From NCBI GenBank assembly GCA_034003585.1, contig JAVEYH010000034.1:1-29168 (forward strand): DNA of 29,168 nt, written 5' to 3'. Position numbers and translations under genes: made by a program. Shown here one piece after another: positions 7,736 to 15,509 of this stretch. Numbering within the stretch: the first letter of the stretch is position 1; every line of letters starts with the position of its first letter. Source of the stretch: JAPXSY01 sp034003585 (GTDB lineage: Bacteria > Verrucomicrobiota > Kiritimatiellia > RFP12 > UBA1067). The notes beneath the pieces were generated by a model, which saw only the letters and a program-made list of their open reading frames with translations, did no database searches and was not told the DNA's origin.

Positions 7736-9733
7736 TCAGTGCAACCGCATCACGGTCCCCACCTTTTCCGGAATCAGGCGCACCGCGCCATCCGTCTCAG
7801 GCCCGTAATGGATCTTATACTTGGGCGGCACGCCCTCTTCTGTCGCGAAAAGCCCGGTCCGGGTCCCGGCGTGCCGGAAGAGCGTTACGGCGTGCTCGTT
7901 AGTGTACGCGCCGCCGCGCGTCAGCCGGAGCGTGCAGGAGGGCCCCAGCGCCAGCCCCGCGCAGCGCACCACACCGTTGGTGTCCGCCAGCCGGTCGAGA
8001 TCGATCTCCACCGTGCCGTTCACGACCGCCTGTTTTTCCAGCGTCAGCACGGCGTCCGACACCGCCAGGGTGCCGTGATTGGTGACCGCCGCGCCCACCG
8101 AGGCCTGCGCGGACTCGACCCGCATGGCGCCGCCCGCGCCGAAGGTCAGGGCCGTGCCCTGCCAGCGCGGGTTGACGCCTGTGAGGATCAGGCGCTGGAA
8201 CCGGGCCGGATCGCCGGTGTTGGCCACCGCGTCGAACGTGTACGAAGCGACCGAGGCATTGGTCGCGCCGTTCAGCCGGTAGCCGTTGTCGCCCTGATAC
8301 GCGATGCGCGTCAGGTGCGTGCCGGGACCCAGCGGCGCGTTCGCGACCGCGCGGAAGGAGATGCTCCCGTTGGTCAGCACGATCGGGCTGACGGACGCAA
8401 GGCCGTTCGTGGTGAGACTCGGCGTCGCGCTGCTGAATTGGTAGATGCCGCCGTAATTCACGATGGTGTTGCCCTCGTTGGTCACGATCATGTTGTTGGC
8501 TTCCAGCAGGCACCCCGCGTCCACGGTGATGCGGTTGCCGGTGGCTCCGGCCACCGACCCCACGGACAGCACGCTGTATTGCGACGGCGCGGCCGGACCG
8601 GCCACCTCGGCCCCGTCGGTGATCTCCAGGCGGTTGTCGTTTCCGGTCTTGCCGAGCGTCAGCGTGAAATACTCCCAGCGCGTGCCCGGCCCGCTCACCA
8701 CGGCCCGGTTGCCGTTGGTGAAGCTGCCCACCAGGCAGTACCGTCCGTACATCCGGGCGCCGTTGGTCACGGTCAGCGTGTTCTCCTTACCCTGACGCCC
8801 CATTTCCAGATTGGAGACGATCCGGAGGAAAGACCCGGCGCCGCTCACCGTCACCCGGTTGCTGTTCGCGCCGGCAAAGGTCCCCACCGTCATCCCGTCC
8901 GCCACCACCGTGCCGCCGTCCGCGACGTCGAGGCGGTTGAAACTGCCCTTCCACCCCGCCGAGGCTCCCCCGCTGTTGGTCCAGACCGAGCCCGCCCCGG
9001 TCACAACCACCGCGTTGCCGGCCGTCCGGTCGTCGTACCCGATGTACGCGTCCTTATCGGCGACCCAGCCGCCGTTGGTGACGATCAGCCGGTTGTTCTG
9101 ATGGCTGATCCCGTAACTCAGATACAGTTCCGTGGGCGTGGTCCACATCGAACCCGCGTCCGAAACCACCGCCAGGTTCCCGCTGCTGTAAAACCCCACC
9201 GCACCGTAGAGCGTGCTGGAGACCTGCCCGCCGTCACGCACGGTCATCCGGTTGTTCGCCCCCTGCTGACCGACCGCGAAATTGTTCGCGCAACGGAACT
9301 GCGACCCGCTGCCGGCCACCTCCAGATGGTTGCTCTCGGCGTAATATTGCCGCCCGATGAACGTCCGGTTCGCGACCGTCATCACACCGCCGTTGGTGAC
9401 CAGCACGCGGCAACCGGAACCGTAGTGCCCAAGCTGCATGTAGAGCGAGCTGTGCCAGCGCGACCCGGCCCCGTCCACGACCGCGAGCGCATCATCCGAC
9501 GACGCCTCGAATCCCAGATACCCGGTCACGTTCGTCAGGGCGCCGCCGTTCAGAATGAGCAGCACATTACCACTGGTGTTGCTCCCCACCGCATAGTCGC
9601 CCGCCCAGACCACCGACGCGCCGTCGATTGTGTTCGTCTGGCCGTCCGCGCCATACTGCGCGCGCGCCGTGCAGACAAGACACAGAACCACCACACCCGC
9701 ACCGACCCGTCCGAACCGTGTTGCGTGTCTCAT
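7736..9733 (-). CDS. Secreted T5SS/PEP-CTERM-associated repeat protein
   Basis: This 665-residue protein has a signal peptide (about 1-25, cleaved after ARA). About seven degenerate repeats follow between residues 55 and 415, each with a pattern like L.VTNGG.V......VG followed by N.L.VSGAGS.W. This is the T5SS/PEP-CTERM-associated repeat, expected to build a parallel beta-helix. The remaining part (about 420-665) resembles the end of autotransporter-like passenger domains, including LDRLADTNGVVRCAGLALG and a tail around YKIHYGPETDGAVRLIPE. There is no C-terminal beta-barrel and no PEP-CTERM anchor, so the protein is probably released or held by another system. It sits between the symporter and the GH123-like gene, which suggests a role in glycan or surface binding rather than catalysis. 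ATG at 9733 is preceded by AGGAAAGGG with good spacing. Confidence 0.8.
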   Translation of the reverse strand: MRHATRFGRVGAGVVVLCLVCTARAQYGADGQTNTIDGASVVWAGDYAVGSNTSGNVLLILNGGALTNVTGYLGFEASSDDALAVVDGAGSRWHSSLYMQLGHYGSGCRVLVTNGGVMTVANRTFIGRQYYAESNHLEVAGSGSQFRCANNFAVGQQGANNRMTVRDGGQVSSTLYGAVGFYSSGNLAVVSDAGSMWTTPTELYLSYGISHQNNRLIVTNGGWVADKDAYIGYDDRTAGNAVVVTGAGSVWTNSGGASAGWKGSFNRLDVADGGTVVADGMTVGTFAGANSNRVTVSGAGSFLRIVSNLEMGRQGKENTLTVTNGARMYGRYCLVGSFTNGNRAVVSGPGTRWEYFTLTLGKTGNDNRLEITDGAEVAGPAAPSQYSVLSVGSVAGATGNRITVDAGCLLEANNMIVTNEGNTIVNYGGIYQFSSATPSLTTNGLASVSPIVLTNGSISFRAVANAPLGPGTHLTRIAYQGDNGYRLNGATNASVASYTFDAVANTGDPARFQRLILTGVNPRWQGTALTFGAGGAMRVESAQASVGAAVTNHGTLAVSDAVLTLEKQAVVNGTVEIDLDRLADTNGVVRCAGLALGPSCTLRLTRGGAYTNEHAVTLFRHAGTRTGLFATEEGVPPKYKIHYGPETDGAVRLIPEKVGTVMRLH
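8489..9571 (-). repeat. Seven tandem beta-strand protein repeats
   Basis: At protein level, seven units of about 45-60 residues recur, each containing a TNGG or DGG turn, a VG turn and a GAGS or GSGS turn followed by an aromatic residue or Phe. The units are diverged in DNA sequence. They form the N-terminal two thirds of the secreted repeat protein. Confidence 0.75.
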
Positions 9734-9807
9734 GGTTGACCCTTTCCTCTGCGCGGAGCAGGGCTTCCGCCCAGTCCCCGACACTCTTCCTTCCGTTCCC
9801 GTCCCGC

Positions 9808-11487
9808 TTACCGCACCCGCGAAAGCCGGAAAAAGACGCCGGCCGCAACCAGCAGCCCCACGCCTCCCAGCACCGACAACCGGATCTCGGCAAACGGGCG
9901 CGTGGCGACGGACGACAGGATCAGGACCGTCCCGATACACGCCAGTCCGCCGGCCACCAGCGGCCAGAAGGTGATCCGCGCGGGCGGCCCCTCCAGCACC
10001 GGACCGGGCGTGCCGACCTTTTCGAAAAACCGCTTGAGGGCCTCATCATGCCGGACATCATCCGGCCAGAGCAGCGTGCCGCCGATCAGCCCGGCGAAGG
10101 TCGCCCCGCAGGTGAACGCGAAGAGCGTGCCCATGGCGCGCAACGCCGGCCAGCGCGCGCCCAGGACGAACACCGCGACCCCGATTCCGATCCCGCCCAC
10201 CAGCCCGAGCATGCCGCCGCGGCGCGAGATGCGGTGCGTGACCAGCCCCAGCATCATCGGAATCGCGATGGGCGGCAGAAACACGCCGAACATCCGGTTG
10301 GTCACATCGAACAGGTCGTTCGCGCCCTGCGCGGTTTGCATCACGAAGGTCAGCCCGATCACCAGACCGCCGACCAGCACCGTGGCGAACCGCGCCACCG
10401 CCATCTGCCTGCGGGGCGAGGCGTGCGGCGCAAGCATCCGTTTGTAGAAATCGTTCGTCAGCACCGAGGCCACGGCATTGTAATCCCCGGCCAGCGTGGA
10501 CATCGTGGCCGAGAACATCGCCGCGATCACCATGCCGACAAACCCGGCCGGCAGCACGCTTTTGCAGATCAGCGCGTACACCTCGTTCATCCGCTCGGAC
10601 GGGATTTCCGGCAGGAAGGTCCGCGCCGCCATGGCGGGCAGGAAGAAGAGGGGCGGACCGAGCGTGAGCAGCACCGACACGAAGTAGCCCACCTTGCGCG
10701 CGTCTTTCTCGCTGCGCGTGGAATAATACCGCTGCACCATGAGCCACGAGGTCGAGAGGTTGAAGAAAAGCATCAGGAAAAAGACCAGCATGTAGGTCCA
10801 GTCGTACTTATCCGCCGTGAACCGGAAAAAGCCGGGCGGGACCTGATCCAGAAACGCGGCCCACCCGCCCGCCTTGCTGATGCAGAGAAAAGGCAGAACC
10901 AGCACTACGGTCAGCAGCACGAAAAACTGGATGAAGTCCGCGACCAGCGTGGCCCAGAGCCCCCCCATGAAGGTGTAACTCAGGATGATCAGGCCGGAGC
11001 CGATGATCGCGCCGTGCAGCGGGAACCCCATACCCACGCCCACCACCGTTCCGATCGCCAGCAGCTTGAAGGCGTCGTCCAGCACGCGCATCGGCAGCCC
11101 CAGCCACATCAGCCCCTGGCGCATGCCGTTGCCGTAGCGGCGTTCGATATACTCCAGCGCGCTGGTCTCCGAGACCCGGCGCCAGCGTGCCGCAAAAAAC
11201 CGGCAGCCGAGCAGCACGGCCGGTACGCTCAGCCAACTGATCGTGATCGGCAGCCAGCCGAATTTGTAGGCCAGCGCGGAGTACATCACAAAGGCCAGGG
11301 CGCTGAAACTGCACATGTAGAACGAAATGCCGCTCAGCCACCACGGCACCTGCTTGCCGCCGCCGAAAAACTGCGACATGCTCTTCTGGCCGCGGCCGAA
11401 GAACACGCCGACCGAAATCATCACCGTGAAAAAGCTGACGACCACCGCGTAGTCCGCAAAAGCGAGTCCGTTTGCCTGCATGCTCAC
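9808..11487 (-). CDS. Sodium:solute symporter (SSS family)
   Basis: This 559-residue integral membrane protein has about 13-14 hydrophobic segments. Segments typical of the SSS/SLC5 family include FFGGGKQVPWWLSGISFYMCSFSA near residue 40, ALEYIERRYG near 109, the transport-core stretch FMGGLWATLVADFIQFF, and MFSATMSTLAGDYNAVASVLTNDFYK around 325-350. Members import sugars, sialic acid, amino acids or other small solutes with Na+. The operon context suggests uptake of an amino sugar or related monosaccharide, and the Na+ dependence would match the Nqr-type pump at the right end of the window. The GTG start at 11487 overlaps the previous stop codon as GTGA, which suggests translational coupling; an ATG at 11481 is an alternative. 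The substrate cannot be read from sequence. Confidence 0.88.
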   Translation of the reverse strand: MSMQANGLAFADYAVVVSFFTVMISVGVFFGRGQKSMSQFFGGGKQVPWWLSGISFYMCSFSALAFVMYSALAYKFGWLPITISWLSVPAVLLGCRFFAARWRRVSETSALEYIERRYGNGMRQGLMWLGLPMRVLDDAFKLLAIGTVVGVGMGFPLHGAIIGSGLIILSYTFMGGLWATLVADFIQFFVLLTVVLVLPFLCISKAGGWAAFLDQVPPGFFRFTADKYDWTYMLVFFLMLFFNLSTSWLMVQRYYSTRSEKDARKVGYFVSVLLTLGPPLFFLPAMAARTFLPEIPSERMNEVYALICKSVLPAGFVGMVIAAMFSATMSTLAGDYNAVASVLTNDFYKRMLAPHASPRRQMAVARFATVLVGGLVIGLTFVMQTAQGANDLFDVTNRMFGVFLPPIAIPMMLGLVTHRISRRGGMLGLVGGIGIGVAVFVLGARWPALRAMGTLFAFTCGATFAGLIGGTLLWPDDVRHDEALKRFFEKVGTPGPVLEGPPARITFWPLVAGGLACIGTVLILSSVATRPFAEIRLSVLGGVGLLVAAGVFFRLSRVR

Positions 11488-12479
11488 CGGACCCCTTTCC
11501 GCGCCGCCTCAGCGCGCGCCTTGGCCAAAACTTCCTCCAGCTTCACCGGAACGCCGCCCCGCCGCGTGCTCTCGTGCGCGGCCTCCAAAAAGGCGAAAAT
11601 CTCCAGCGTCTCTTCCGGGGAGACCGGAGCCCGGCCGGTCCGGAAAAACTTGAGAATCTCGATCAGCAGGGGCTTGTACCCCTCATAGCCGCCCAGCGCG
11701 ACGCGCCCGCCCTTCTCGGCGAAGATCTCGCACCCGTAGGGCGCGGGTTTGTCGCGGATCCCCCGCAGGGTACCCACGCGGCCGTCGGCCCACGCCCCCA
11801 CCACGAAATCCACCTTCTCCCGGCTCACGCGCACCACGCTTTCGCAGCCGGTGCCCATCACCGTGAAGAGCGGCTCCGCGGCATGGATGCCGTACCAGAA
11901 CAGATCCGGATGCGTCGGCTCCAGCGCGCAGGGCGTGTAGGCGTCCGCGCCGGAAATCCGTCCGAACGCCCCGGCGCGCGCCTCCTGGATCTTTTTCGAG
12001 TAGCGCAGCGCCGACGAGGTGAAGACCGGCACGTGATAGCGCTTGGCCGCATCGAAGATCCTCACCGCGTCCGTGAGCGACGCGGCGATCGGCTTGTCGA
12101 TGAAGACCCGCTTGCCCGCCTTGAACACCTCCAGCGCCTGCTCGTAGTGGCGCCGGCCGTCATTGGTTTCCAGCAGAATCACGTCGCTGCGCGTCAGCAG
12201 TTCGGCGAGGGAACCGACGATCCCGACCCCCATCTCGACCATCTGCTTCGTGTAGGCGGGATAGCGGTTGGTGCTGGACGGGATGTCCAGGCTGCCGTAG
12301 GTGTAGGCCGCCGTGACCGTGAAGCCCTCGAAGGCCGGGTCGCCCTTCTCGACATTCAGCATTTTGGTGAACGCGATCGTGTGCGACGTGTCCAACCCGA
12401 TGATCCCCACCCGCGTATTCTCCGCGTGCGCCGCGACGCATGCCAGGACGAGCGCCGCCACCCTTGCCGTATGATTCAT
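11484..12479 (-). CDS. Exported Gfo/Idh/MocA-family protein with LDTSH motif
   Basis: This 331-residue protein has a Sec-type signal peptide (about 1-19, ending AHA-E). The Rossmann motif reads GIIGLDTSH at 25-33, lacking the usual third glycine of GxGxxG. The cofactor/substrate motif is IDKP (127-130) in place of EKP. A C-terminal GGYEGYKPLL and EEVLAKARAEA complete the protein, which is a little short for the family. Relatives are NAD(P)-dependent sugar oxidoreductases, or proteins of unknown activity in PVC genomes. The gene lies 10 bp after the M55 peptidase gene and overlaps the symporter gene by 4 bp, so it is clearly part of the operon. ATG at 12479 follows GGGAGGGAG. NAD binding is uncertain because of the altered loop. 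Confidence 0.78.
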   Translation of the reverse strand: MNHTARVAALVLACVAAHAENTRVGIIGLDTSHTIAFTKMLNVEKGDPAFEGFTVTAAYTYGSLDIPSSTNRYPAYTKQMVEMGVGIVGSLAELLTRSDVILLETNDGRRHYEQALEVFKAGKRVFIDKPIAASLTDAVRIFDAAKRYHVPVFTSSALRYSKKIQEARAGAFGRISGADAYTPCALEPTHPDLFWYGIHAAEPLFTVMGTGCESVVRVSREKVDFVVGAWADGRVGTLRGIRDKPAPYGCEIFAEKGGRVALGGYEGYKPLLIEILKFFRTGRAPVSPEETLEIFAFLEAAHESTRRGGVPVKLEEVLAKARAEAARKGVR

Positions 12480-12489
12480 TCTCCCTCCC

Positions 12490-13386
12490 TCATTCCCTGT
12501 TGAGAAGCAGTTCTTCCACAGAAGCGCCCGTCCGCTCCACCCGCCGCGGCGCCGCCGCCGGCGTGAACGCCGGGTCGTACGTGCGCAGCGAGCCCTTGGG
12601 CAGATAGTCCACACGCAGGGTGGCGGGATACGCCACCGCAGCCGGCGCGATTGCCTGACGCCCGCGGACCGCCTCGGCGGCCTTCTCCCGGATCATCCGG
12701 CGCGACGCTTCCGGCGGCAGGCATGCGGCGCGCTGCACGCCCGCGCTGCGTTTCGTCTGCGCCGTCACCACGCCGGGAATCCACTCCCGCGCCTCAGCCA
12801 CGGTCTTGTCGCACCCCGAGACCATTACCACCGGCACGCCGCGCTCCGCCGCAATCGCCGCGTCCAGACCGATCTCGCCCGCCTCGCGCCCGTTCAGCCA
12901 CATCCCCTGGATCGCGAGCGACGAATAGGTGTGCGCCAGCACCGCCCCCGGCGTCAGCGCCTTCGCGTGGTAGCCCAGCAAAATCAGCGCCGCGCTGCCC
13001 TCGAAGGCCCCGAAGCGCACGCCCGGCGTGGGCCCCCGCACCAGCCGCGCGCGCGGGTCGATCCGCGAAGGATCGACATTTTTCCCGCCGCCGTGCCCGT
13101 CGCGCACCACGACCTCCGCCGCCCCGGCGTCAAAACAGCCCGCCACGCAGGCGTTGATGTCCCCCTCCATCAGACGGCAGCCCTCGCTGTACGCGGCGCC
13201 GTCCGAGAGCGTCTGCCCGCTGTGGCTGATGCCGCTGATCCCCTCCATGTCCACAAAGATGTAAACCTTGAACGGCCGCGCGGCGGCGGCGGACGTCCGG
13301 CAAACGCCCGCCGCCCACCCCCCCGCGGCCAGCAGGGCCCGCGCGGAGAACACGCGTCTCGACAGATACCGCATCCTCGGCTTCAC
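12490..13386 (-). CDS. Exported M55-family D-aminopeptidase (DppA-like)
   Basis: This 298-residue protein matches the M55 zinc D-aminopeptidase family, typified by Bacillus DppA, which hydrolyses D-Ala-D-Ala and D-amino-acid peptides. VDMEGISGI (45-53) supplies metal ligands Asp46 and Glu48. RDGHGGGKNV supplies His98, LLGYHAKA supplies His140, AHTY supplies the proposed nucleophilic His152, and AGEIGLDA supplies Glu171. The spacing between these agrees closely with DppA. Unlike DppA, it has an N-terminal extension of about 36 residues with SRRVFSAR followed by an Ala/Gly-rich hydrophobic stretch, which resembles a twin-arginine signal. The GTG at 13386 is chosen because GGAGG lies seven bases upstream; an ATG at 13374 has no suitable site. 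It lies 17 bp after a Gfo/Idh/MocA gene in the operon. D-amino-acid peptidase activity beside amino-sugar genes could mean peptidoglycan-fragment or glycopeptide turnover. Confidence 0.85.
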   Translation of the reverse strand: MKPRMRYLSRRVFSARALLAAGGWAAGVCRTSAAAARPFKVYIFVDMEGISGISHSGQTLSDGAAYSEGCRLMEGDINACVAGCFDAGAAEVVVRDGHGGGKNVDPSRIDPRARLVRGPTPGVRFGAFEGSAALILLGYHAKALTPGAVLAHTYSSLAIQGMWLNGREAGEIGLDAAIAAERGVPVVMVSGCDKTVAEAREWIPGVVTAQTKRSAGVQRAACLPPEASRRMIREKAAEAVRGRQAIAPAAVAYPATLRVDYLPKGSLRTYDPAFTPAAAPRRVERTGASVEELLLNRE

Positions 13387-13403
13387 ACTCTCCCCTCCAC
13401 GCG

Positions 13404-14732
13404 TCAAACGCCCATCTCCCAACCCTTTTCGTACTCCCGCGCCCACAGCTCCGCGCCGGGCGAACCTTGGGCCAGCCGACCCGTCGCGGGATCGGTCCGG
13501 ATCGTCTCCCCGGTACGCTGGGCGATGTTCGCCAGATGGGTCATCAGCGTGCTGGCGTGCGCCTCATCCGCGGGCGAATAGGTCTTCGCCCGGTCCCGGG
13601 TGCGGATGCAGTCGGCCCAGTTGCCGAGATGGGCCGCGTCGAGCCCGCCGATCGGATTCGCGCGGTCCATCGCGTCCCCCGCGAGAGATTGGGTGTCCCA
13701 GTCTTTCACCACCTTGCCCGCCGGATCAAAGTGGCGGCAGGTGTTGTTGGGCGCGAACAGCACCGCACCTTTGAGGCCGTAAACCATGCAGCCGGTGCCG
13801 ATCCCCTCGTACGGGCGGGCCTTGACCGCCGAGAGCCCCTCCCACGTGATGAACGTGCGGTTGGGATACTCGAACGTCGCGGCCTGCGTGTCGAACCACT
13901 CCCAATCGTCCCCCTCGTAAAAAAGGCGCCCGCCCGCGCTGGTGACGCGCGTCGGGAACCGTCCGCCCAGCGCCCAGCGCGCGACATCCACGTAATGGGT
14001 CGCGTTGTTGCCGCACTCGCCGGTGCCCCAATGGAAGAACCAGTGCCACTTGTACGGCACGATGTTGTCGCGGAACGGGCGGCGCGGCGCGGGTCCCTGC
14101 CACAAATCCCAATCCAGCCACTCCGGCGCCGGCACCTCCTTGCCCTTGCCGATCGGCCCGCGGTGCGTGGTGTACCAGCAGCGCGCGAAACGCGGCTCGC
14201 CGATAAGCCCGCCGCGGATTTGGCCGATGACCTGCTGATAGACCGCGGAAGCGCGGCGCTGGTTGCCCATCTGAAAAACCGCGTTGTGTTGGGCCGAGGC
14301 CTCCACCAGCATCTCGCCCTCGCGCGGGTTGTGGGAGCAGGGCTTCTCCACATAGATCGCCTTGCCCGCCCGCATGGTCATCAGCGCGGCCGGCGCGTGC
14401 CAGTGGTCCGGCGCGGCGCAGATCACGCCGTCAATCCCCTTGTCCTCCAGAATCCGGCGCAGGTCCTTCTCTTTCTTCGGCGTCTTGCCGGTTTTCTTGT
14501 TCACCGCCTCGGCCGCGCGGTCCATGGCGCGCGCGTCCACATCACAGACCGCCGCGACCTCGACATTCGGCAGCCCCGCGGCCGTCTGCATCAGGGAGGC
14601 GCCGCGGCCGCCCGTACCCATCACCGCCACCCGCACGCGCTCGGCGGGCGACGCCTGCGCGGCGGCCGTGCGCGCGCCCATGGCGACCGCTCCGGCGTAA
14701 ACCGTTGTCTTCAGAAAATCCCTGCGGTTCAT
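13404..14732 (-). CDS. Exported Gfo/Idh/MocA-family oxidoreductase
   Basis: This 442-residue protein has a clear twin-arginine leader (MNRRDFLKTT, then an Ala-rich hydrophobic stretch ending around AAAQA). The Rossmann motif VAVMGTGGRG lies at 35-44, PDHWHAP at about 108-114, and the family motif YVEKPCSHNPREGE at 127-140. The C-terminal half contains HWFFHWGTGECGNNATHYVDVARWALGG, typical of secreted oxidoreductase-like proteins abundant in Planctomycetes and Verrucomicrobia. The substrate is unknown; family members act on sugars with a tightly bound NAD(P). It is the first gene of the eight-gene minus-strand operon, with GGGAGG five bases before the ATG and a promoter-like sequence upstream at 14812-14840. 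Confidence 0.85.
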   Translation of the reverse strand: MNRRDFLKTTVYAGAVAMGARTAAAQASPAERVRVAVMGTGGRGASLMQTAAGLPNVEVAAVCDVDARAMDRAAEAVNKKTGKTPKKEKDLRRILEDKGIDGVICAAPDHWHAPAALMTMRAGKAIYVEKPCSHNPREGEMLVEASAQHNAVFQMGNQRRASAVYQQVIGQIRGGLIGEPRFARCWYTTHRGPIGKGKEVPAPEWLDWDLWQGPAPRRPFRDNIVPYKWHWFFHWGTGECGNNATHYVDVARWALGGRFPTRVTSAGGRLFYEGDDWEWFDTQAATFEYPNRTFITWEGLSAVKARPYEGIGTGCMVYGLKGAVLFAPNNTCRHFDPAGKVVKDWDTQSLAGDAMDRANPIGGLDAAHLGNWADCIRTRDRAKTYSPADEAHASTLMTHLANIAQRTGETIRTDPATGRLAQGSPGAELWAREYEKGWEMGV

Positions 14733-14811
14733 GCTTCCCTCCCTTTTTCGGATTCACACCCATCAGACTCAGGAATGAGGATAGCGGAACCGGCCTGCTC
14801 CCATCAATTGC

Positions 14812-14840
14812 ATTATCCGCATATGGAGTGCAAAAAACAA
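14812..14840 (-). promoter_or_regulatory. Candidate promoter of the eight-gene glycan operon
   Basis: On the minus strand TTGTTT (14840-14835) is followed after 17 bp by GATAAT (14817-14812). The -10 matches the consensus at five of six positions, the -35 only at three. Transcription would start near 14805 and give a leader of about 70 bases before the ATG at 14732. No terminator was seen after the SGNH gene, so read-through from upstream is possible. Confidence 0.4.
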
Positions 14841-14848
14841 AAGCGGCG

Positions 14849-15457
14849 TCAGCGTGCGCGCGCGCGGAGTTGCGCCGCGACCCTTTCGGCCAGCAGGCGG
14901 TACCCTGCGGCGTTGGGGTGCAGCAGATCGCTTTTGAGCGAGCGCCTGCCGAGCAGGGCGGGCAGCGTCTTGCGGTCATACGGCACGCCGCAGGCCTGGG
15001 CGACCTCTTCATAAAACCGGGGCGCACGCAAAAACAGACCGGGCCGGGGCACGCCCAGCAGCAGCACCTCCGCGCCCGAGGCTTGGGACGCCTCGATCAT
15101 CGCGCGCACCCGCGCGGCGAGGGCGGCGTCATGTTCCTGCCGCAACATGTCGTTGCCGCCGTGGCAGAGGATCACCAGATCCGGCTCATGGCGCCGCAGC
15201 AGGCCCGGCAACCGCTCGAGCCCCTCGGCGGTCACCTCCCCCGGCACGCCGGCGTTCACCACCCGGCACCCGAGCCGTTCCGCCAGAACCGCGGGATAGC
15301 TCTCCGCCGGTTCGGCGCCGGTGCCGGCGGTCAGGCTGTCGCCGAAACAGAGCACCACCGAGTCCGCCGAAAGCGGTGCGAGCTGCGGCCCGCGGCCGCA
15401 GCCGGCCAAGAGCCACACTACGCCAACCGCCCCAATCCAGCCGTTCCGTTTGCGCAT
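14849..15457 (-). CDS. SGNH/GDSL-family hydrolase lipoprotein
   Basis: This 202-residue protein begins with a lipoprotein signal (MRKRN, hydrophobic core, lipobox LAGC with Cys20). The SGNH blocks are present: FGDSLTAGTG (38-47, catalytic Ser41), NAGVPGE (block II Gly), GGND (100-103, block III Asn), and SDLLHPNAAGY (Asp177 and His180). It resembles TesA-like esterases/lysophospholipases and carbohydrate esterases of the SGNH superfamily. Possible roles are deacetylation of glycans or lipid ester hydrolysis at the envelope. It is 52 bp downstream of the Ig-like secreted protein gene and could be co-transcribed with it. The ATG at 15457 has AGAGGTG upstream and starts a good lipoprotein signal, so longer starts are disfavoured. 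Confidence 0.85.
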   Translation of the reverse strand: MRKRNGWIGAVGVVWLLAGCGRGPQLAPLSADSVVLCFGDSLTAGTGAEPAESYPAVLAERLGCRVVNAGVPGEVTAEGLERLPGLLRRHEPDLVILCHGGNDMLRQEHDAALAARVRAMIEASQASGAEVLLLGVPRPGLFLRAPRFYEEVAQACGVPYDRKTLPALLGRRSLKSDLLHPNAAGYRLLAERVAAQLRARAR

Positions 15458-15509
15458 CCGACCCACCTCTTTCGCAACCCAGTTTACCGGACCGGTGCCG
15501 GACATCCCA

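Noticed and set aside
3187..7902. A 1571-codon open frame on the plus strand opposite the GH123-like gene
   Set aside because: It is Arg/Pro-rich with no recognisable domain, overlaps real minus-strand genes with clear motifs, and is expected from the high GC content, which lengthens antisense open frames.
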